A stretch of DNA of 64,000 bases from Hyphomicrobiales bacterium (GCA_900467185.1 UBPA01000009.1:1-64000); one strand, 5' to 3'; shown: positions 21,416-31,091, counted from the stretch's first letter. The notes: generated from the letters alone by a model not told the origin. A program made the numbers and translations.

Positions 21416-22312
21416 ATGCCGCTTGACTGGGATAAACTGCGCATCTTCCATGCGGCGGCGGAAGCAGGCTCCTTCACCCATGCCGCCGACAAGCTGCATC
21501 TCTCCCAGTCCGCCATCAGCCGCCAGGTCTCCTCGCTGGAGCAGGACGTCGGCATCAAGCTTTTCCATCGCCACGCCCGCGGCCTGATCCTGACGGAACA
21601 AGGCGAGATTCTGTATCGCACGGCACATGAAGTGCTGATGAAGCTGGAAAGCGTAAAGGTCCTCCTGACGGAAACGACCGACAAGCCCTCCGGCAAGCTG
21701 CGCATCACCACCACCGTCGGCCTCGGCCAGGGCTGGTTGACGGACAAGGTGCAGGAGTTTCTGGCACTGTATCCCGATATGTCGGTCCAGCTCATCCTCG
21801 ACAACGAGGAGCTGGACGTGAACATGCGTCACGCCGACTGCGCCATCCGCCTCCGCCAGCCGCAGCAGTCGGACCTGATCCAGCGCAAGTTGTTCACGGT
21901 GCACATGCACCTCTACGCGGCCCCCTCCTACATCAACAAGCATGGCGAGCCGCAGTCGATCGAGGATCTCGACAATCACCGCATCATCACCTTCGGCGAA
22001 CCGGCACCGAACTACCTTCTCGACGTGAACTGGCTCGCGATCGCCGGGCGCGATAGCGACAATCCCCGCAATTCGCATCTGCAGATCAACAGCCAGACCT
22101 CGATCAAGCGCGCCTGCCTGCTCGGTATCGGTATCGCCATGATGCCGGACTATATCGTCGGGCGCGATCCCGGCCTGATCCAGCTGCCCATCGGTGCCGA
22201 CATCCCGTCGTTCGACACCTATTTCTGCTACCCCGACGAGCTGAAAAATGCGGCAAAGCTGAAGGTCTTCCGGGACTTCATCGTCTCCAAGGCGCGAAAC
22301 TGGAATTTCTAG
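21416..22312 (+). CDS. lsrB: LysR family regulator LsrB
   Basis: A 298-residue LysR-type regulator starting MPLDWDKLRIFHAAAEAGSF, with the helix-turn-helix around residues 18-50 (LSQSAISRQVSSLE) and a periplasmic-binding-like effector domain. Start 21416 has a G-rich ribosome site (GGGGGGACGGA); an ATG 12 codons upstream is less likely. The neighbours trxB, two AbcR sRNAs and arsR match the lsrB locus of Ensifer and Agrobacterium. LsrB there controls LPS genes, oxidative-stress genes and symbiosis. Cysteines at 142, 234 and 271 are each offset by four from positions I recall as redox-relevant in S. meliloti (146, 238, 275), which supports the same sensing role. Confidence 0.9.
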   Translation: MPLDWDKLRIFHAAAEAGSFTHAADKLHLSQSAISRQVSSLEQDVGIKLFHRHARGLILTEQGEILYRTAHEVLMKLESVKVLLTETTDKPSGKLRITTTVGLGQGWLTDKVQEFLALYPDMSVQLILDNEELDVNMRHADCAIRLRQPQQSDLIQRKLFTVHMHLYAAPSYINKHGEPQSIEDLDNHRIITFGEPAPNYLLDVNWLAIAGRDSDNPRNSHLQINSQTSIKRACLLGIGIAMMPDYIVGRDPGLIQLPIGADIPSFDTYFCYPDELKNAAKLKVFRDFIVSKARNWNF

Positions 22313-22481
22313 CCTCGCGTTTTAGCGGTGCCGAAATATCAGCCACCCGAAAATCTCGGATCAACATCCTGTTAACGCTACACTTCTTTGATGGTCACAT
22401 GCCGTCGAGAGGAGCTATGCGTTTACTTTGCTCGAAACTTGAGCAGAGATGCACCCAGCGCATGGCTGATGTGCATAGAAA

Positions 22482-22512
22482 TTGATTGCTGGCCGCCTAA
22501 GAAACGATCATA
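22482..22512 (+). promoter_or_regulatory. Promoter of the first AbcR-type sRNA
   Basis: TTGATT at 22482-22487 serves as a -35 element and ATCATA at 22507-22512 as a -10 element, with a spacing close to 18-19. This places the start near 22519, where similarity between the two sRNA copies begins. Confidence 0.45.
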
Positions 22513-22518
22513 CCGACC

Positions 22519-22642
22519 TCAGCTGATGCATCTTTGGTGGCGATTTTCCTCCCAGTGCCACCGCAGCAGCTGTTCCCCTCTGGAGGTTGAATAACCTTCA
22601 TAATTTAAAAGGGCCCAAGTTCACTTGGCGCCCTCTTTTTTT
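22519..22642 (+). ncRNA. abcR1: AbcR-type (alpha-r15) small RNA, copy 1
   Basis: A trans-acting sRNA of about 124 nt. AbcR RNAs work with Hfq to repress ABC-transporter mRNAs by masking ribosome sites. The sequence gives an outer stem of CAGCTG (22520-22525) with CAGCTG (22567-22572). An inner stem of GGTGGC with GCCACC presents a loop holding CCTCCC, an anti-Shine-Dalgarno motif. A shared block TTCCCCTCTGGAGGTT follows, and an intrinsic terminator (stem 22610-22634, seven Ts to 22642) closes it. Position between lsrB and arsR, in tandem with a second copy, is diagnostic. Which copy is R1 or R2 in published numbering is not certain. Confidence 0.88.
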
Positions 22643-22721
22643 GTCCGGATTTTGCTCTGCCTTGCGCGTAGCCCCCAGCATCCCGCCCGCAAATTTCTCA
22701 CCGAAATCGCGAATGCGAATG

Positions 22722-22749
22722 TTGAATTCGTCACAATCCTTTCCCATAT
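22722..22749 (+). promoter_or_regulatory. Promoter of the second AbcR-type sRNA
   Basis: TTGAAT at 22722-22727 and CCATAT at 22744-22749 are 16 bases apart, a plausible RpoD-type promoter, with the start expected near 22755-22757. It differs from the promoter of copy 1, so the two sRNAs can be regulated separately. Confidence 0.5.
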
Positions 22750-22754
22750 CCCAT

Positions 22755-22875
22755 TCAGCTGATGCACTTGGTGATCATATTCCCTCCCAGTATCACCGCA
22801 CCAGCTGTTCCCCTCTGGAGGTTTTATGACCTTCACATCTCAAGGACCTCGGTTTGACCGCAGGTCCTTTTTTTT
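22755..22875 (+). ncRNA. abcR2: AbcR-type (alpha-r15) small RNA, copy 2
   Basis: The tandem partner, about 121 nt. The outer CAGCTG/CAGCTG stem is retained (22756-22761 with 22802-22807). The inner stem is GGTGAT with ATCACC: compared with copy 1 both sides changed together, keeping the pairing. The loop carries CCCTCCC. The block TTCCCCTCTGGAGGTT is identical to copy 1. The terminator stem is AAGGACCT/AGGTCCTT (22842-22869), ending in eight Ts. The compensated changes are direct evidence that the folded RNA, not a protein, is conserved. Confidence 0.88.
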
Positions 22876-22979
22876 GCCCGCTTTCCGGATTCTTGTCAGC
22901 CGATCTTGTAAATCGTATTTCGACGATCCACATATCGGGAGAAGACAATGCAGAGATCGCCATCGTGCGATGGATTGAA

Positions 22980-23273
22980 ATGGACCTGACCGAAATCCTC
23001 AAGGCGCTGGCGCATCCCAAGCGGGTCGAGATTCTGACCAAGCTCAAGGATCCGCACGCGCATTTTTCGTCCCAGGCGCACCCCGTCGAAATGGGAGTCT
23101 GCGCCAGCCAGTTCGAGACGGTCGGCCTGTCGCAATCCACCATATCGGCGCATCTCGCCATCCTTCAGCGCGCAGACCTGGTGACGACACGACGTGTCGG
23201 CCAGTGGATCTTCTACAAGCGCAACGAAGACACCATTCAGGCGTTCCTTGCCGAAATCGGCACAGCCCTCTGA
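22980..23273 (+). CDS. ArsR/SmtB family transcriptional regulator
   Basis: A 97-residue winged-helix repressor starting MDLTEILKALAHPKRVEIL, with the recognition helix in LSQSTISAHLAILQRADLV and a C-terminal strand RVGQWIFYKRNED. The usual metal motif ELCVCDL is absent. Cysteine C41 in MGVCASQFETV could instead sense thiol-reactive or electrophilic compounds, which would suit the reductase gene 37 bases downstream. The ATG at 22980 is chosen for family length; an open frame upstream overlaps the sRNA terminator. It likely represses its own unit with the reductase. The same gene follows the AbcR pair in S. meliloti. Confidence 0.88.
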   Translation: MDLTEILKALAHPKRVEILTKLKDPHAHFSSQAHPVEMGVCASQFETVGLSQSTISAHLAILQRADLVTTRRVGQWIFYKRNEDTIQAFLAEIGTAL

Positions 23274-23310
23274 AGCTTCCCTCCCCCGACCCGACTGGAA
23301 AGGACATTCC

Positions 23311-24438
23311 ATGACGTCTCTCTTCGACCCCACGACCGCCGGCGACATCGCGCTTGCCAACCGCATCGTCATGGCGCCGCTGACGCGCAATCGCTCGCCC
23401 GGCGCCGTACCGAACACGCTGAACGTCACCTATTACGAGCAGCGCGCCACCGCCGGCCTCATCATCACCGAAGCCACGGCCATCACCCATCAGGGCCAGG
23501 GCTATGCCGATGTTCCCGGCCTCTACACGCCGGAAGCACTGGACGGCTGGAAAAAGGTTACGAGCGCCGTTCACGCGGCCGGCGGCAAGATCGTCACCCA
23601 GTTGTGGCATGTCGGCCGCATCTCGCACACCTCGCTGCAGCCGGGCGAAGGCCAGCCGGTATCCGCCTCGGCCATCACCGCCAAGTCCAAGACCTACATC
23701 CGCCACCCCGATGGCACGGGCGAGTTCGTTCCGACGTCAGAGCCGCGCGCGCTGGAAGCATCCGAGCTTCCGGGCATCGTCGAAGACTACCGCAAGGCCG
23801 CGCGTGCGGCGATCGATGCAGGCTTCGATGGCGTCGAGATCCATGCCGCCAACGGCTATCTGATCGACCAGTTCCTGCGCTCCGGCACCAATGAACGGAC
23901 GGACGCCTATGGCGGCTCCATCGAGAACCGTGCCCGCTTCCTCTTCGAAGTCACGGACGCCATCGTCGCCGAAATCGGCGCGGGCCGCACCGGCATCCGC
24001 CTCTCGCCCGTGACGCCGGCAAACGATGCCTTCGATCCCGAGCCACAGCCGCTGTTCGACTATGTCGTGAAGGGCCTCGCCAAGCACGATCTGGCCTATA
24101 TCCACGTCATCGAAGGCGCGACCGGCGGCGATCGCGACTTCAAGCAGGGTGACACCGCGTTCGACTTCGCAGCCCTCCGCGCGACCTACGAGGCCGCCGG
24201 CGGCAAGGCGGCCTGGATGGCGAACAACGGATATGATCGCAAGCTGGCGATCGAGTCGGTCGAGAGCGGCCGCGTCGACCTCGTCGCCTTCGGCAAGCCT
24301 TTCATCTCGAACCCGGACCTTGTCGAACGCCTGACGCAGGATGCCCCGCTGAACGCGCTCGACCCGGACACCCTGTATGGTGGTGGTGCCAAGGGCTATA
24401 CCGACTACCCGGCTTTGACCCAGCAGGCCGCGGAATAA
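23311..24438 (+). CDS. nemA: Alkene reductase, old yellow enzyme family (NemA/NerA type)
   Basis: A 375-residue FMN-dependent reductase. The family motifs APLTRNRS (FMN/substrate loop), QLWHVGRISH and VEIHAANGYLIDQFL (His/Asn substrate-binding pair) are present, as is the C-terminal TDYPAL. It is strikingly similar, from memory, to NerA, the glycerol-trinitrate reductase of Agrobacterium radiobacter, and to E. coli NemA, which reduces N-ethylmaleimide, nitrate esters and nitroaromatics. GGAAAGGAC precedes the ATG. It follows the ArsR gene closely and ends in a clear terminator, so the two form a small electrophile-response operon, by inference. Confidence 0.92.
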   Translation: MTSLFDPTTAGDIALANRIVMAPLTRNRSPGAVPNTLNVTYYEQRATAGLIITEATAITHQGQGYADVPGLYTPEALDGWKKVTSAVHAAGGKIVTQLWHVGRISHTSLQPGEGQPVSASAITAKSKTYIRHPDGTGEFVPTSEPRALEASELPGIVEDYRKAARAAIDAGFDGVEIHAANGYLIDQFLRSGTNERTDAYGGSIENRARFLFEVTDAIVAEIGAGRTGIRLSPVTPANDAFDPEPQPLFDYVVKGLAKHDLAYIHVIEGATGGDRDFKQGDTAFDFAALRATYEAAGGKAAWMANNGYDRKLAIESVESGRVDLVAFGKPFISNPDLVERLTQDAPLNALDPDTLYGGGAKGYTDYPALTQQAAE

Positions 24439-24462
24439 TCACCTGACCTATCGCGTACAGAG

Positions 24463-24488
24463 AGGCCCGCAGCGATGCGGGCCTTTTT
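24463..24488 (+). terminator. Intrinsic terminator of the arsR-reductase unit
   Basis: AGGCCCGC (24463-24470) pairs with GCGGGCCT (24477-24484) around AGCGAT and is followed by five Ts ending at 24488. The reverse strand lacks a good T-run, so it serves the plus strand. Confidence 0.88.
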
Positions 24489-24518
24489 CGTGCCGGAAAG
24501 TCGGATGCTGCGTCGGGG

Positions 24519-25673
24519 TCAGGCGGTCCGCGCCGCAACGCTCTTCAAGGCCGGCACGCAGAACAGCGCGCCGATGACCAGCGGCAGGCAGATGAAGTAG
24601 GAGGCCCGGATGCCGGCGTGTTCGGCGACGAAACCCAAGAGCGGCGGCGCGAAGAAGAAGATGATGAACGTCACCTGCCCGAGCGAGGCGACGTTGACAT
24701 GCGGCGCGCGGTCGCGGCGCTGGGCAGCGGCAGACACAGCGAGCGGATAGACCGCGCTGCAGCCGGCACCCATCAGCGCGAAGCCGAACAGCGCCACGGC
24801 GGGATGCGGCGACAGGCCGACGGCCGCAATCCCGACGGCCGACAGCACCAGGAGCGAGGCAGCGACGGCCCGGCTGCCGAAGCGCTCGACGATCGGATCG
24901 GCCACCATGCGCACCAGCGCCATGAAGAAGGTGAAGAGCGTCAGCCCCAGCCCGCCGACGAAGGGTTCCGACTGGAAGACGTCGCGCATGTAGATCGCCG
25001 ACCAGTCGATGCCCGCCCCTTCCACGAGAAAGGCGGCGATGCCGATCAGGCAGAGCGGCAGCAGGCCGACGGTCGGAAAGGCGAAAGCCGGCGCCTTTTC
25101 CTCCGGCCGATGTGTCGCATCCACCGGCGCGGCCTCAAGCCCCCGGATCGCCACCCAGGCAAAGACGACGACCGCGAGCAGCGTCATGCCCAGATGGACC
25201 TGCATGGACACGCCGGACTGGCGGATGAACGACGCCACGAGCGCCGTCACGAAGAAGCCGAGGCTCCAGCAGCCATGCGCCCGGTTCATGACGCTGCGGC
25301 CGGTGGCCGCCTCGATGCGCCCGAGTTCGACATTGAGGTTGATTTCCAGCGCCCCGGCCAGCATGCCCGCCACGAGCAGAACGGCAAAGACGCCGGCGGC
25401 GCCGGGCATCCACGGCACCAGCGCGTAGCAGGTCGCCGTACCGATCACGGTGATATAGGCGGTCAGTTTCGGGCCCAGGCGCTCGATCAGCGGCGAGGAC
25501 ACGGTGAGCGAGATCAGCGCGCCGATGGCCATGCCGATCAGCGTCAGGCCGAGTTCGGACTTGTCGACCTGCAGGGCAAGCTGCAGGTCGGGCATGCGCG
25601 CAAGCAGCGCCCCCAGCGCCACGGCAAACAGGAAGAAGCAGATGTAGATCCTGTGATGCCCGGCGAGTGTCAA
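24519..25673 (-). CDS. MFS transporter
   Basis: A 384-residue, roughly twelve-helix major facilitator of the YbjJ/FucP-like group: helices at 8-26, 43-63, 76-98 and on. Motif-like residues are SPLIERLGPKLTAY and DPIVERFGSRAVA at equivalent places in the two halves. No ATG fits; the first suitable codon after the upstream stop is TTG at 25673 with AAAGG nine bases before, giving LTLAGHHRIYICF and a first helix at once. It begins 22 bases after the aminotransferase gene, so they are probably co-transcribed. The substrate is unknown; import of a sugar or export of an amino-acid-like compound are both possible. Confidence 0.85.
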   Translation of the reverse strand: MTLAGHHRIYICFFLFAVALGALLARMPDLQLALQVDKSELGLTLIGMAIGALISLTVSSPLIERLGPKLTAYITVIGTATCYALVPWMPGAAGVFAVLLVAGMLAGALEINLNVELGRIEAATGRSVMNRAHGCWSLGFFVTALVASFIRQSGVSMQVHLGMTLLAVVVFAWVAIRGLEAAPVDATHRPEEKAPAFAFPTVGLLPLCLIGIAAFLVEGAGIDWSAIYMRDVFQSEPFVGGLGLTLFTFFMALVRMVADPIVERFGSRAVAASLLVLSAVGIAAVGLSPHPAVALFGFALMGAGCSAVYPLAVSAAAQRRDRAPHVNVASLGQVTFIIFFFAPPLLGFVAEHAGIRASYFICLPLVIGALFCVPALKSVAARTA

Positions 25674-25695
25674 AGGGGCGCGCCTTTTCCGTTGC

Positions 25696-27302
<1,607 letters not shown>

Positions 27303-27767
27303 ATGTCCGTTTCCGCACCACCTGCCCTGTCGCTCCCACGCCGCGCGGTCTATGGGCTGGCGATCGCGGCGACGCTGGTCTTTGCGGGCGGTGCCGTCGC
27401 CGGCGAAACCGGAGACACTTCGTGGCAGACGGAGCTGTCGATTGATCAGGCGGGCGAGCAGACGGATGACGCGCTGTTTCCGCTCGGCAAGCCACCGGCG
27501 CTGATCGAGGCGACGGGCTCGACGGTAAACAGCCCGATGCTCTGGCTGGACGATGCGACCATGACGGAGCCGGATCGCATCTCGACGGGTGCGATCCTCT
27601 CGGCACGCCAGCTAGCCAGCATCAGCGCCTTCTCCCTGCCCGGCCGCATCATGCCGGCGGAACGCCATATCGCCATCGGCCTGATGCTGCTCGCGGGCGC
27701 TGCCATGGCCGCGGTCAGCTTCGGCCTCTGGCGCTGGCAGGTCCGCGGCCTCTCGTGGGAAGCATGA
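27303..27767 (+). CDS. Hypothetical membrane protein
   Basis: A 154-residue protein I do not recognise. It has an N-terminal helix at about 15-33 (VYGLAIAATLVFAGGAVAGE, possibly a cleaved signal ending AVA-G), then a polar region of about 90 residues rich in Thr/Ser/Asp. A second helix lies near 124-148 (HIAIGLMLLAGAAMAAVSFGLW), followed by a short basic tail, so a periplasmic loop between two anchors is likely. The start at 27303 has GAGG upstream; an in-frame ATG 25 codons earlier is possible. Its stop overlaps the next gene's ATG. Confidence 0.6.
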   Translation: MSVSAPPALSLPRRAVYGLAIAATLVFAGGAVAGETGDTSWQTELSIDQAGEQTDDALFPLGKPPALIEATGSTVNSPMLWLDDATMTEPDRISTGAILSARQLASISAFSLPGRIMPAERHIAIGLMLLAGAAMAAVSFGLWRWQVRGLSWEA

Positions 27768-27961
27768 CCGTCATGGCATCCGAACCCAATCACAAACAGA
27801 CCCGCCCCGGCCTCTTCTCCGGCCTCAACGCGCTGGAGACCATCGTCGTCGCCGCCATCGTCATCGTGGCACTGGCCGGCATGATGCTCGTCGGAAAGGG
27901 CCTCTTCCTGCAAAGCCGCATCGTCGCCGGCCCGGGCGCGGTCTTCGTCGCAGCGCTTTAG
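27764..27961 (+). CDS. Small single-span membrane protein
   Basis: A 65-residue protein with one clear transmembrane helix (about 28-48, ETIVVAAIVIVALAGMMLVG) after a short polar N-terminus. The ATG overlaps the stop of the preceding gene (ATGA), a sign of translational coupling. Both proteins have similar hydrophobic anchors, suggesting a small membrane complex, but no family is recognised. Confidence 0.6.
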   Translation: MTVMASEPNHKQTRPGLFSGLNALETIVVAAIVIVALAGMMLVGKGLFLQSRIVAGPGAVFVAAL

Positions 27962-28039
27962 GTCGAGCAGGCGCACAGCCTTGTCATAACATCCTCAGCC
28001 TGCTAGCCGAAAACCGGGCAAGCGGTTGAGGAGCAGTTC

Positions 28040-28948
28040 GTGACGCGCATTCAGGCCAATCTCGTTCTCCTTCTTGCCGGCGCCATCTGGGGCGCGGGTT
28101 TCGTTTCGCAATCCACGGCCATGGAGACCATCGGCCCGCTCTGGTTCACGAGCCTGCGGTTTTTCATCGCCGTCATCGTGCTCGCTCCCTTCGCGCTGCG
28201 GGAGCGTCGCCGGGCGGCGGTCCCCCTGTCGGGACGGCACCTCATCGGCTTCATCGCCATCGGCGTCTCGCTTTTCCTCGCCGCCCTCACCCAGCAGATC
28301 GGCATCATGACGACGACGGTCGCCAATTCCGGCTTTCTCACCGGTCTCTACGTGGTGTTCGTCCCCATCCTCACGGTCCTTCTCCTGCGCCGCCGCCCGC
28401 ACTGGGTCATCTGGCCCGCGGCCGGTCTGGCCACCCTCGGCATCTTTCTCCTCTCCGGCGGCGCCCTGTCGGCGCTGACGGGCGGCGATCTCCTCACCAT
28501 TCTGGCCGCACTCTTCTGCGCCGTGCAGGTCATCCTCATTACGGTCTTCGCCCAGTCCAGCGGCCGCCCCTTTGCACTCTCCCTCCTCCAGTTCGCCACC
28601 TGCGCGCTTCTCGCCGGCAGCGTCGCACTGTGTCTCGAGCCCCTGTCGCTCGATGCCATCCTGGCGACCAGGACCGAATTGTTCTACTCCGGCATTTTCT
28701 CGAGCGGCGTCGCCTTCACCCTGCAGGTCGTCGGGCAGCGCTACACGACGGCGCCGCAGGCGGCGATCTTCCTGTCCAGCGAAGCATTGTTTGCAGCATT
28801 CTTCGGCGTGTTGCTTCTGGGCGAGACCATCTCACCCATCGGCTATCTCGGCGGCATCATCATTTTCGCAGCCATGCTGATGGTGGAGATCGTGCCCGAG
28901 CTCGGCCGCCGCAAAATCGCCGAGAGCCCTGTCTCGTCAGTGGGTTAG
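28040..28948 (+). CDS. DMT superfamily transporter (EamA)
   Basis: A 302-residue protein with two EamA repeats and about ten helices. The opening RIQANLVLLLAGAIWGAGFVSQ and the loop SLRFFIAVIVLAPFALRERRR are typical, and the second repeat ends FFGVLLLGETISPIGYLGG. Members export amino acids, nucleosides or other metabolites. It starts at GTG 28040 with a strong GAGGAG eight bases upstream; no better ATG exists. No neighbouring gene points to a substrate. Confidence 0.88.
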   Translation: MTRIQANLVLLLAGAIWGAGFVSQSTAMETIGPLWFTSLRFFIAVIVLAPFALRERRRAAVPLSGRHLIGFIAIGVSLFLAALTQQIGIMTTTVANSGFLTGLYVVFVPILTVLLLRRRPHWVIWPAAGLATLGIFLLSGGALSALTGGDLLTILAALFCAVQVILITVFAQSSGRPFALSLLQFATCALLAGSVALCLEPLSLDAILATRTELFYSGIFSSGVAFTLQVVGQRYTTAPQAAIFLSSEALFAAFFGVLLLGETISPIGYLGGIIIFAAMLMVEIVPELGRRKIAESPVSSVG

Positions 28949-29425
28949 CTCGATCTTACAACTTCGGCGCCCTCGAACACGCGCGCGGCGCCGGTCGTCG
29001 GGGGAGGCACGACGGCGACATCTCGCGTCGCATTCAACCTGTTTTTTGACCAGCCCGCCCTCAAACGAAAATCTTTTCAATAGCTTGCAATACAGGAGGT
29101 AAAAGCGAGGTTTATCGGCAGCTGCGTCGATTTTAGACAAACGCAAATGACTGACTTGTTTCAATAAACTTTTGCTTGCCAATTGAAAATAAACGCATCA
29201 AGTTTAGTGCGTTCGGGCAATCTGCGAACACGGGAAGACCTTAAGAATAAATGCGCACCGGAGACGCAAAAATTCTCCGGGTGTCCAGTGTCGGGGCGGT
29301 AGATCCGATTCGGGACATGAATGACGGGACCTTTCCTCACAGTCGAGACATGCCTGCCACTCGCCCCATGGGCACATTCGCAATGCTGCCCGCCGCACCC
29401 GGGCAGAGGAAAAAGGACCTGACGT
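28949..29425 (+). promoter_or_regulatory. Long AT-rich region leading to the cold-shock gene
   Basis: No gene is supported in these 477 bases. The middle (29055-29235) is clearly AT-rich against the local background and is the likely promoter area. A hairpin CCGGAGA (29258-29264) with TCTCCGG (29274-29280) and an A-rich loop lies about 150 bases before the csp start. Long structured leaders are usual for cspA-type genes, where they work as RNA thermosensors, so part of this is probably an untranslated leader. Confidence 0.45.
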
Positions 29426-29641
29426 ATGGCCGAAACTGGCATTGTAAAATTCTTCAACACCGACAAGGGCTTCGGCTTCATCAAGCCTGACAATGGTGGC
29501 GCGGACATCTTCGTCCACATCTCCGCCGTGCAGGCCTCCGGCCTCAACGGCCTGACGGAAAACCAGAAGGTCAGCTACGACACCGAGCCGGACCGCCGCG
29601 GCAAGGGTCCGAAGGCCGTCAACCTCAACGTTTCCGGCTGA
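29426..29641 (+). CDS. cspA: Cold-shock protein, CspA family
   Basis: A 71-residue OB-fold RNA chaperone with both RNA-binding motifs, RNP1 KGFGFIKP and RNP2 DIFVHISA, and the start AETGIVKFFNTDKG. It melts RNA structure during cold or other stress in the cytoplasm. Rhizobia carry several paralogues, so the symbol is generic. AAAGGACCTG precedes the ATG. It has its own terminator, and hence is monocistronic. Confidence 0.95.
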   Translation: MAETGIVKFFNTDKGFGFIKPDNGGADIFVHISAVQASGLNGLTENQKVSYDTEPDRRGKGPKAVNLNVSG

Positions 29642-29670
29642 GACGTCAGCCACCAAACGACCGATGACGA

Positions 29671-29695
29671 AACCCGGCTGCAGCGCCGGGTTTTT
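29671..29695 (+). terminator. Terminator of the cold-shock gene
   Basis: ACCCGGC (29672-29678) pairs with GCCGGGT (29685-29691), loop of six, followed by five Ts. The remaining sequence to 29943 holds no gene; the BA14K promoter must lie there. Confidence 0.85.
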
Positions 29696-29943
29696 CAGCC
29701 GCGCCGGCAGGCATGCGCAGCCCGACCCGGCTTCGCCCTCGCCCGGCCGGGTTCATGCCCGATGATGTTACCTCTCTGCACGCGTGAGCGCAGCGACGTC
29801 TGCCGGTCTTGCGCAAAAAAACCCGGGTTTTCCCCCGAGCAGCCACGAAAATGAACCGTTCACCCTGCATTCAGTTTGGCTCACCTAATGTGGGGTCATC
29901 GTAAGGGACGAGCCGTTTCGTCCCGTGAGACAGGATCAACGCT

Positions 29944-30366
29944 ATGAGAACCTTGGTCAAAGCTGCAGTTCTTTCCATCGCCTCGCTCTCTGCAGTGCTG
30001 CCGAGCATGACGCCGGCGCATGCAGACGACTGGCGGTATCGTCGCCATCATCATCGCGGCAATGACGGCTTGGCGCTCGGCGCCGTCGGCCTAGCCACCG
30101 GCCTGATCGTCGGCGGCGCCATTGCCAGCGCACCGCGCTACCGCAACGAAGAGCGCGTCTATATCGACCCGCCGGCCGACGACTATTACGAGCCGGCACC
30201 GGTCTATCGCCGCCCGCGCCCTGTTGTCGTCAACAATTACGGCTCGCTGGAGCCCTGGTCCCCGTCCTGGTACCGATACTGCTCGAACCGCTACCGCTCG
30301 TTCGACTCCCGCACCGGTACCTTCGTCGGCTATGACGGTCGTTCCTACTTCTGCAACGCCGGCTGA
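29944..30366 (+). CDS. BA14K family protein
   Basis: A 140-residue exported protein. A signal peptide (residues 1-27, ending PAHA) is followed by a His/Arg-rich stretch, a Gly-rich hydrophobic helix (about 42-62) and a Pro/Tyr/Arg linker. The C-terminal BA14K signature is WYRYCSNRYRSFDSRTG and then YDGRSYFC. In Brucella the namesake is an immunoreactive, lectin-like surface protein; rhizobia have many paralogues of unknown role. The two cysteines flanking the signature could form a disulfide in the periplasm. It converges on the next gene through a shared terminator. Confidence 0.9.
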   Translation: MRTLVKAAVLSIASLSAVLPSMTPAHADDWRYRRHHHRGNDGLALGAVGLATGLIVGGAIASAPRYRNEERVYIDPPADDYYEPAPVYRRPRPVVVNNYGSLEPWSPSWYRYCSNRYRSFDSRTGTFVGYDGRSYFCNAG

Positions 30367-30389
30367 TCGGCGGGCGAAGAACCCTGACG

Positions 30390-30425
30390 AAAAAGGCCAC
30401 GCTTCCTGGAAGCGTGGCCTTTTTC
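30390..30425. terminator. Bidirectional terminator between BA14K and the MBL gene
   Basis: AAAAAGGCCACGCTTCC and GGAAGCGTGGCCTTTTT form a near-perfect inverted repeat, with an A-run before and a T-run after, so it can end transcripts from both converging genes. Confidence 0.92.
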
Positions 30426-30449
30426 ACGTCCGGCGCCCATCACGCAGCG

Positions 30450-31091
30450 TTAAAGCCCGCGCAGATAGGGATTGGTGCGCCGCTCCTCGCCGATCTGCCC
30501 GCCGGGCCCATGACCGCAGATGAAACCGAAATCATCGCCGAGCGGCAGGATCTTGGTGCGGATCGAGTCGAGCAACTGCTGATGATCCCCACCCGGCAGG
30601 TCCGTCCGGCCGATGGAGCCGTGGAACAGCACGTCGCCGACATGGGCGAAACGCTGGGCCTGGTTGACATAGACGACGTGACCGGGCGCGTGGCCGGGGC
30701 AGTGCAGCACGTCGAAGACATGCGTTCCGAAGGAGACGGTCTCTCCATCGGAAAGCCAGCGATCCGGGAGCACGTTCTCGACCTTCATCGTCAGCCCGAA
30801 GCGCTCGGCCTGTGCTTCCAGCTTCTCCAGAAGCGGCTTGTCGTCCTCGTGCGGCCCGATGATCTCCAGACCGGTCGCCGCTTTCAGCTCCTTCGCGCCA
30901 CCCGCATGATCGATGTGGCCGTGCGTCAGCCAGATGGCCTTGAGATCGATGCCATTCTCGCGCACCGTCTGCAGGATCACATCGACATCGCCGCCGGGAT
31001 CGACGACGACGCCTTCCTTTGTTTCGCTGTCGAAAAGAATGGTGCAGTTCTGCTGGAAATGCGTAACCGGAATGATGCCTGCCTGAAGCAT
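30450..31091 (-). CDS. MBL-fold metallo-hydrolase (glyoxalase II-like)
   Basis: A 213-residue metallo-beta-lactamase-fold enzyme of the YcbL type. The metal motif is H57-G-H59-I-D61-H62 with a further histidine in CPGHAPGHV, an aspartate in HVGDVLFHGSIGR and a final one in GFICGHGPGG. This is the two-metal set of hydroxyacylglutathione-hydrolase-like enzymes, but the long glutathione-binding C-terminus of GloB is missing. The substrate could be another thioester. It is monocistronic and cytosolic. Confidence 0.9.
   Translation of the reverse strand: MLQAGIIPVTHFQQNCTILFDSETKEGVVVDPGGDVDVILQTVRENGIDLKAIWLTHGHIDHAGGAKELKAATGLEIIGPHEDDKPLLEKLEAQAERFGLTMKVENVLPDRWLSDGETVSFGTHVFDVLHCPGHAPGHVVYVNQAQRFAHVGDVLFHGSIGRTDLPGGDHQQLLDSIRTKILPLGDDFGFICGHGPGGQIGEERRTNPYLRGL

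Noticed and set aside
22388-22594. A 68-codon frame overlapping the first small RNA
   Set aside because: The sequence there is explained by conserved RNA structure, and the frame has no ribosome site.
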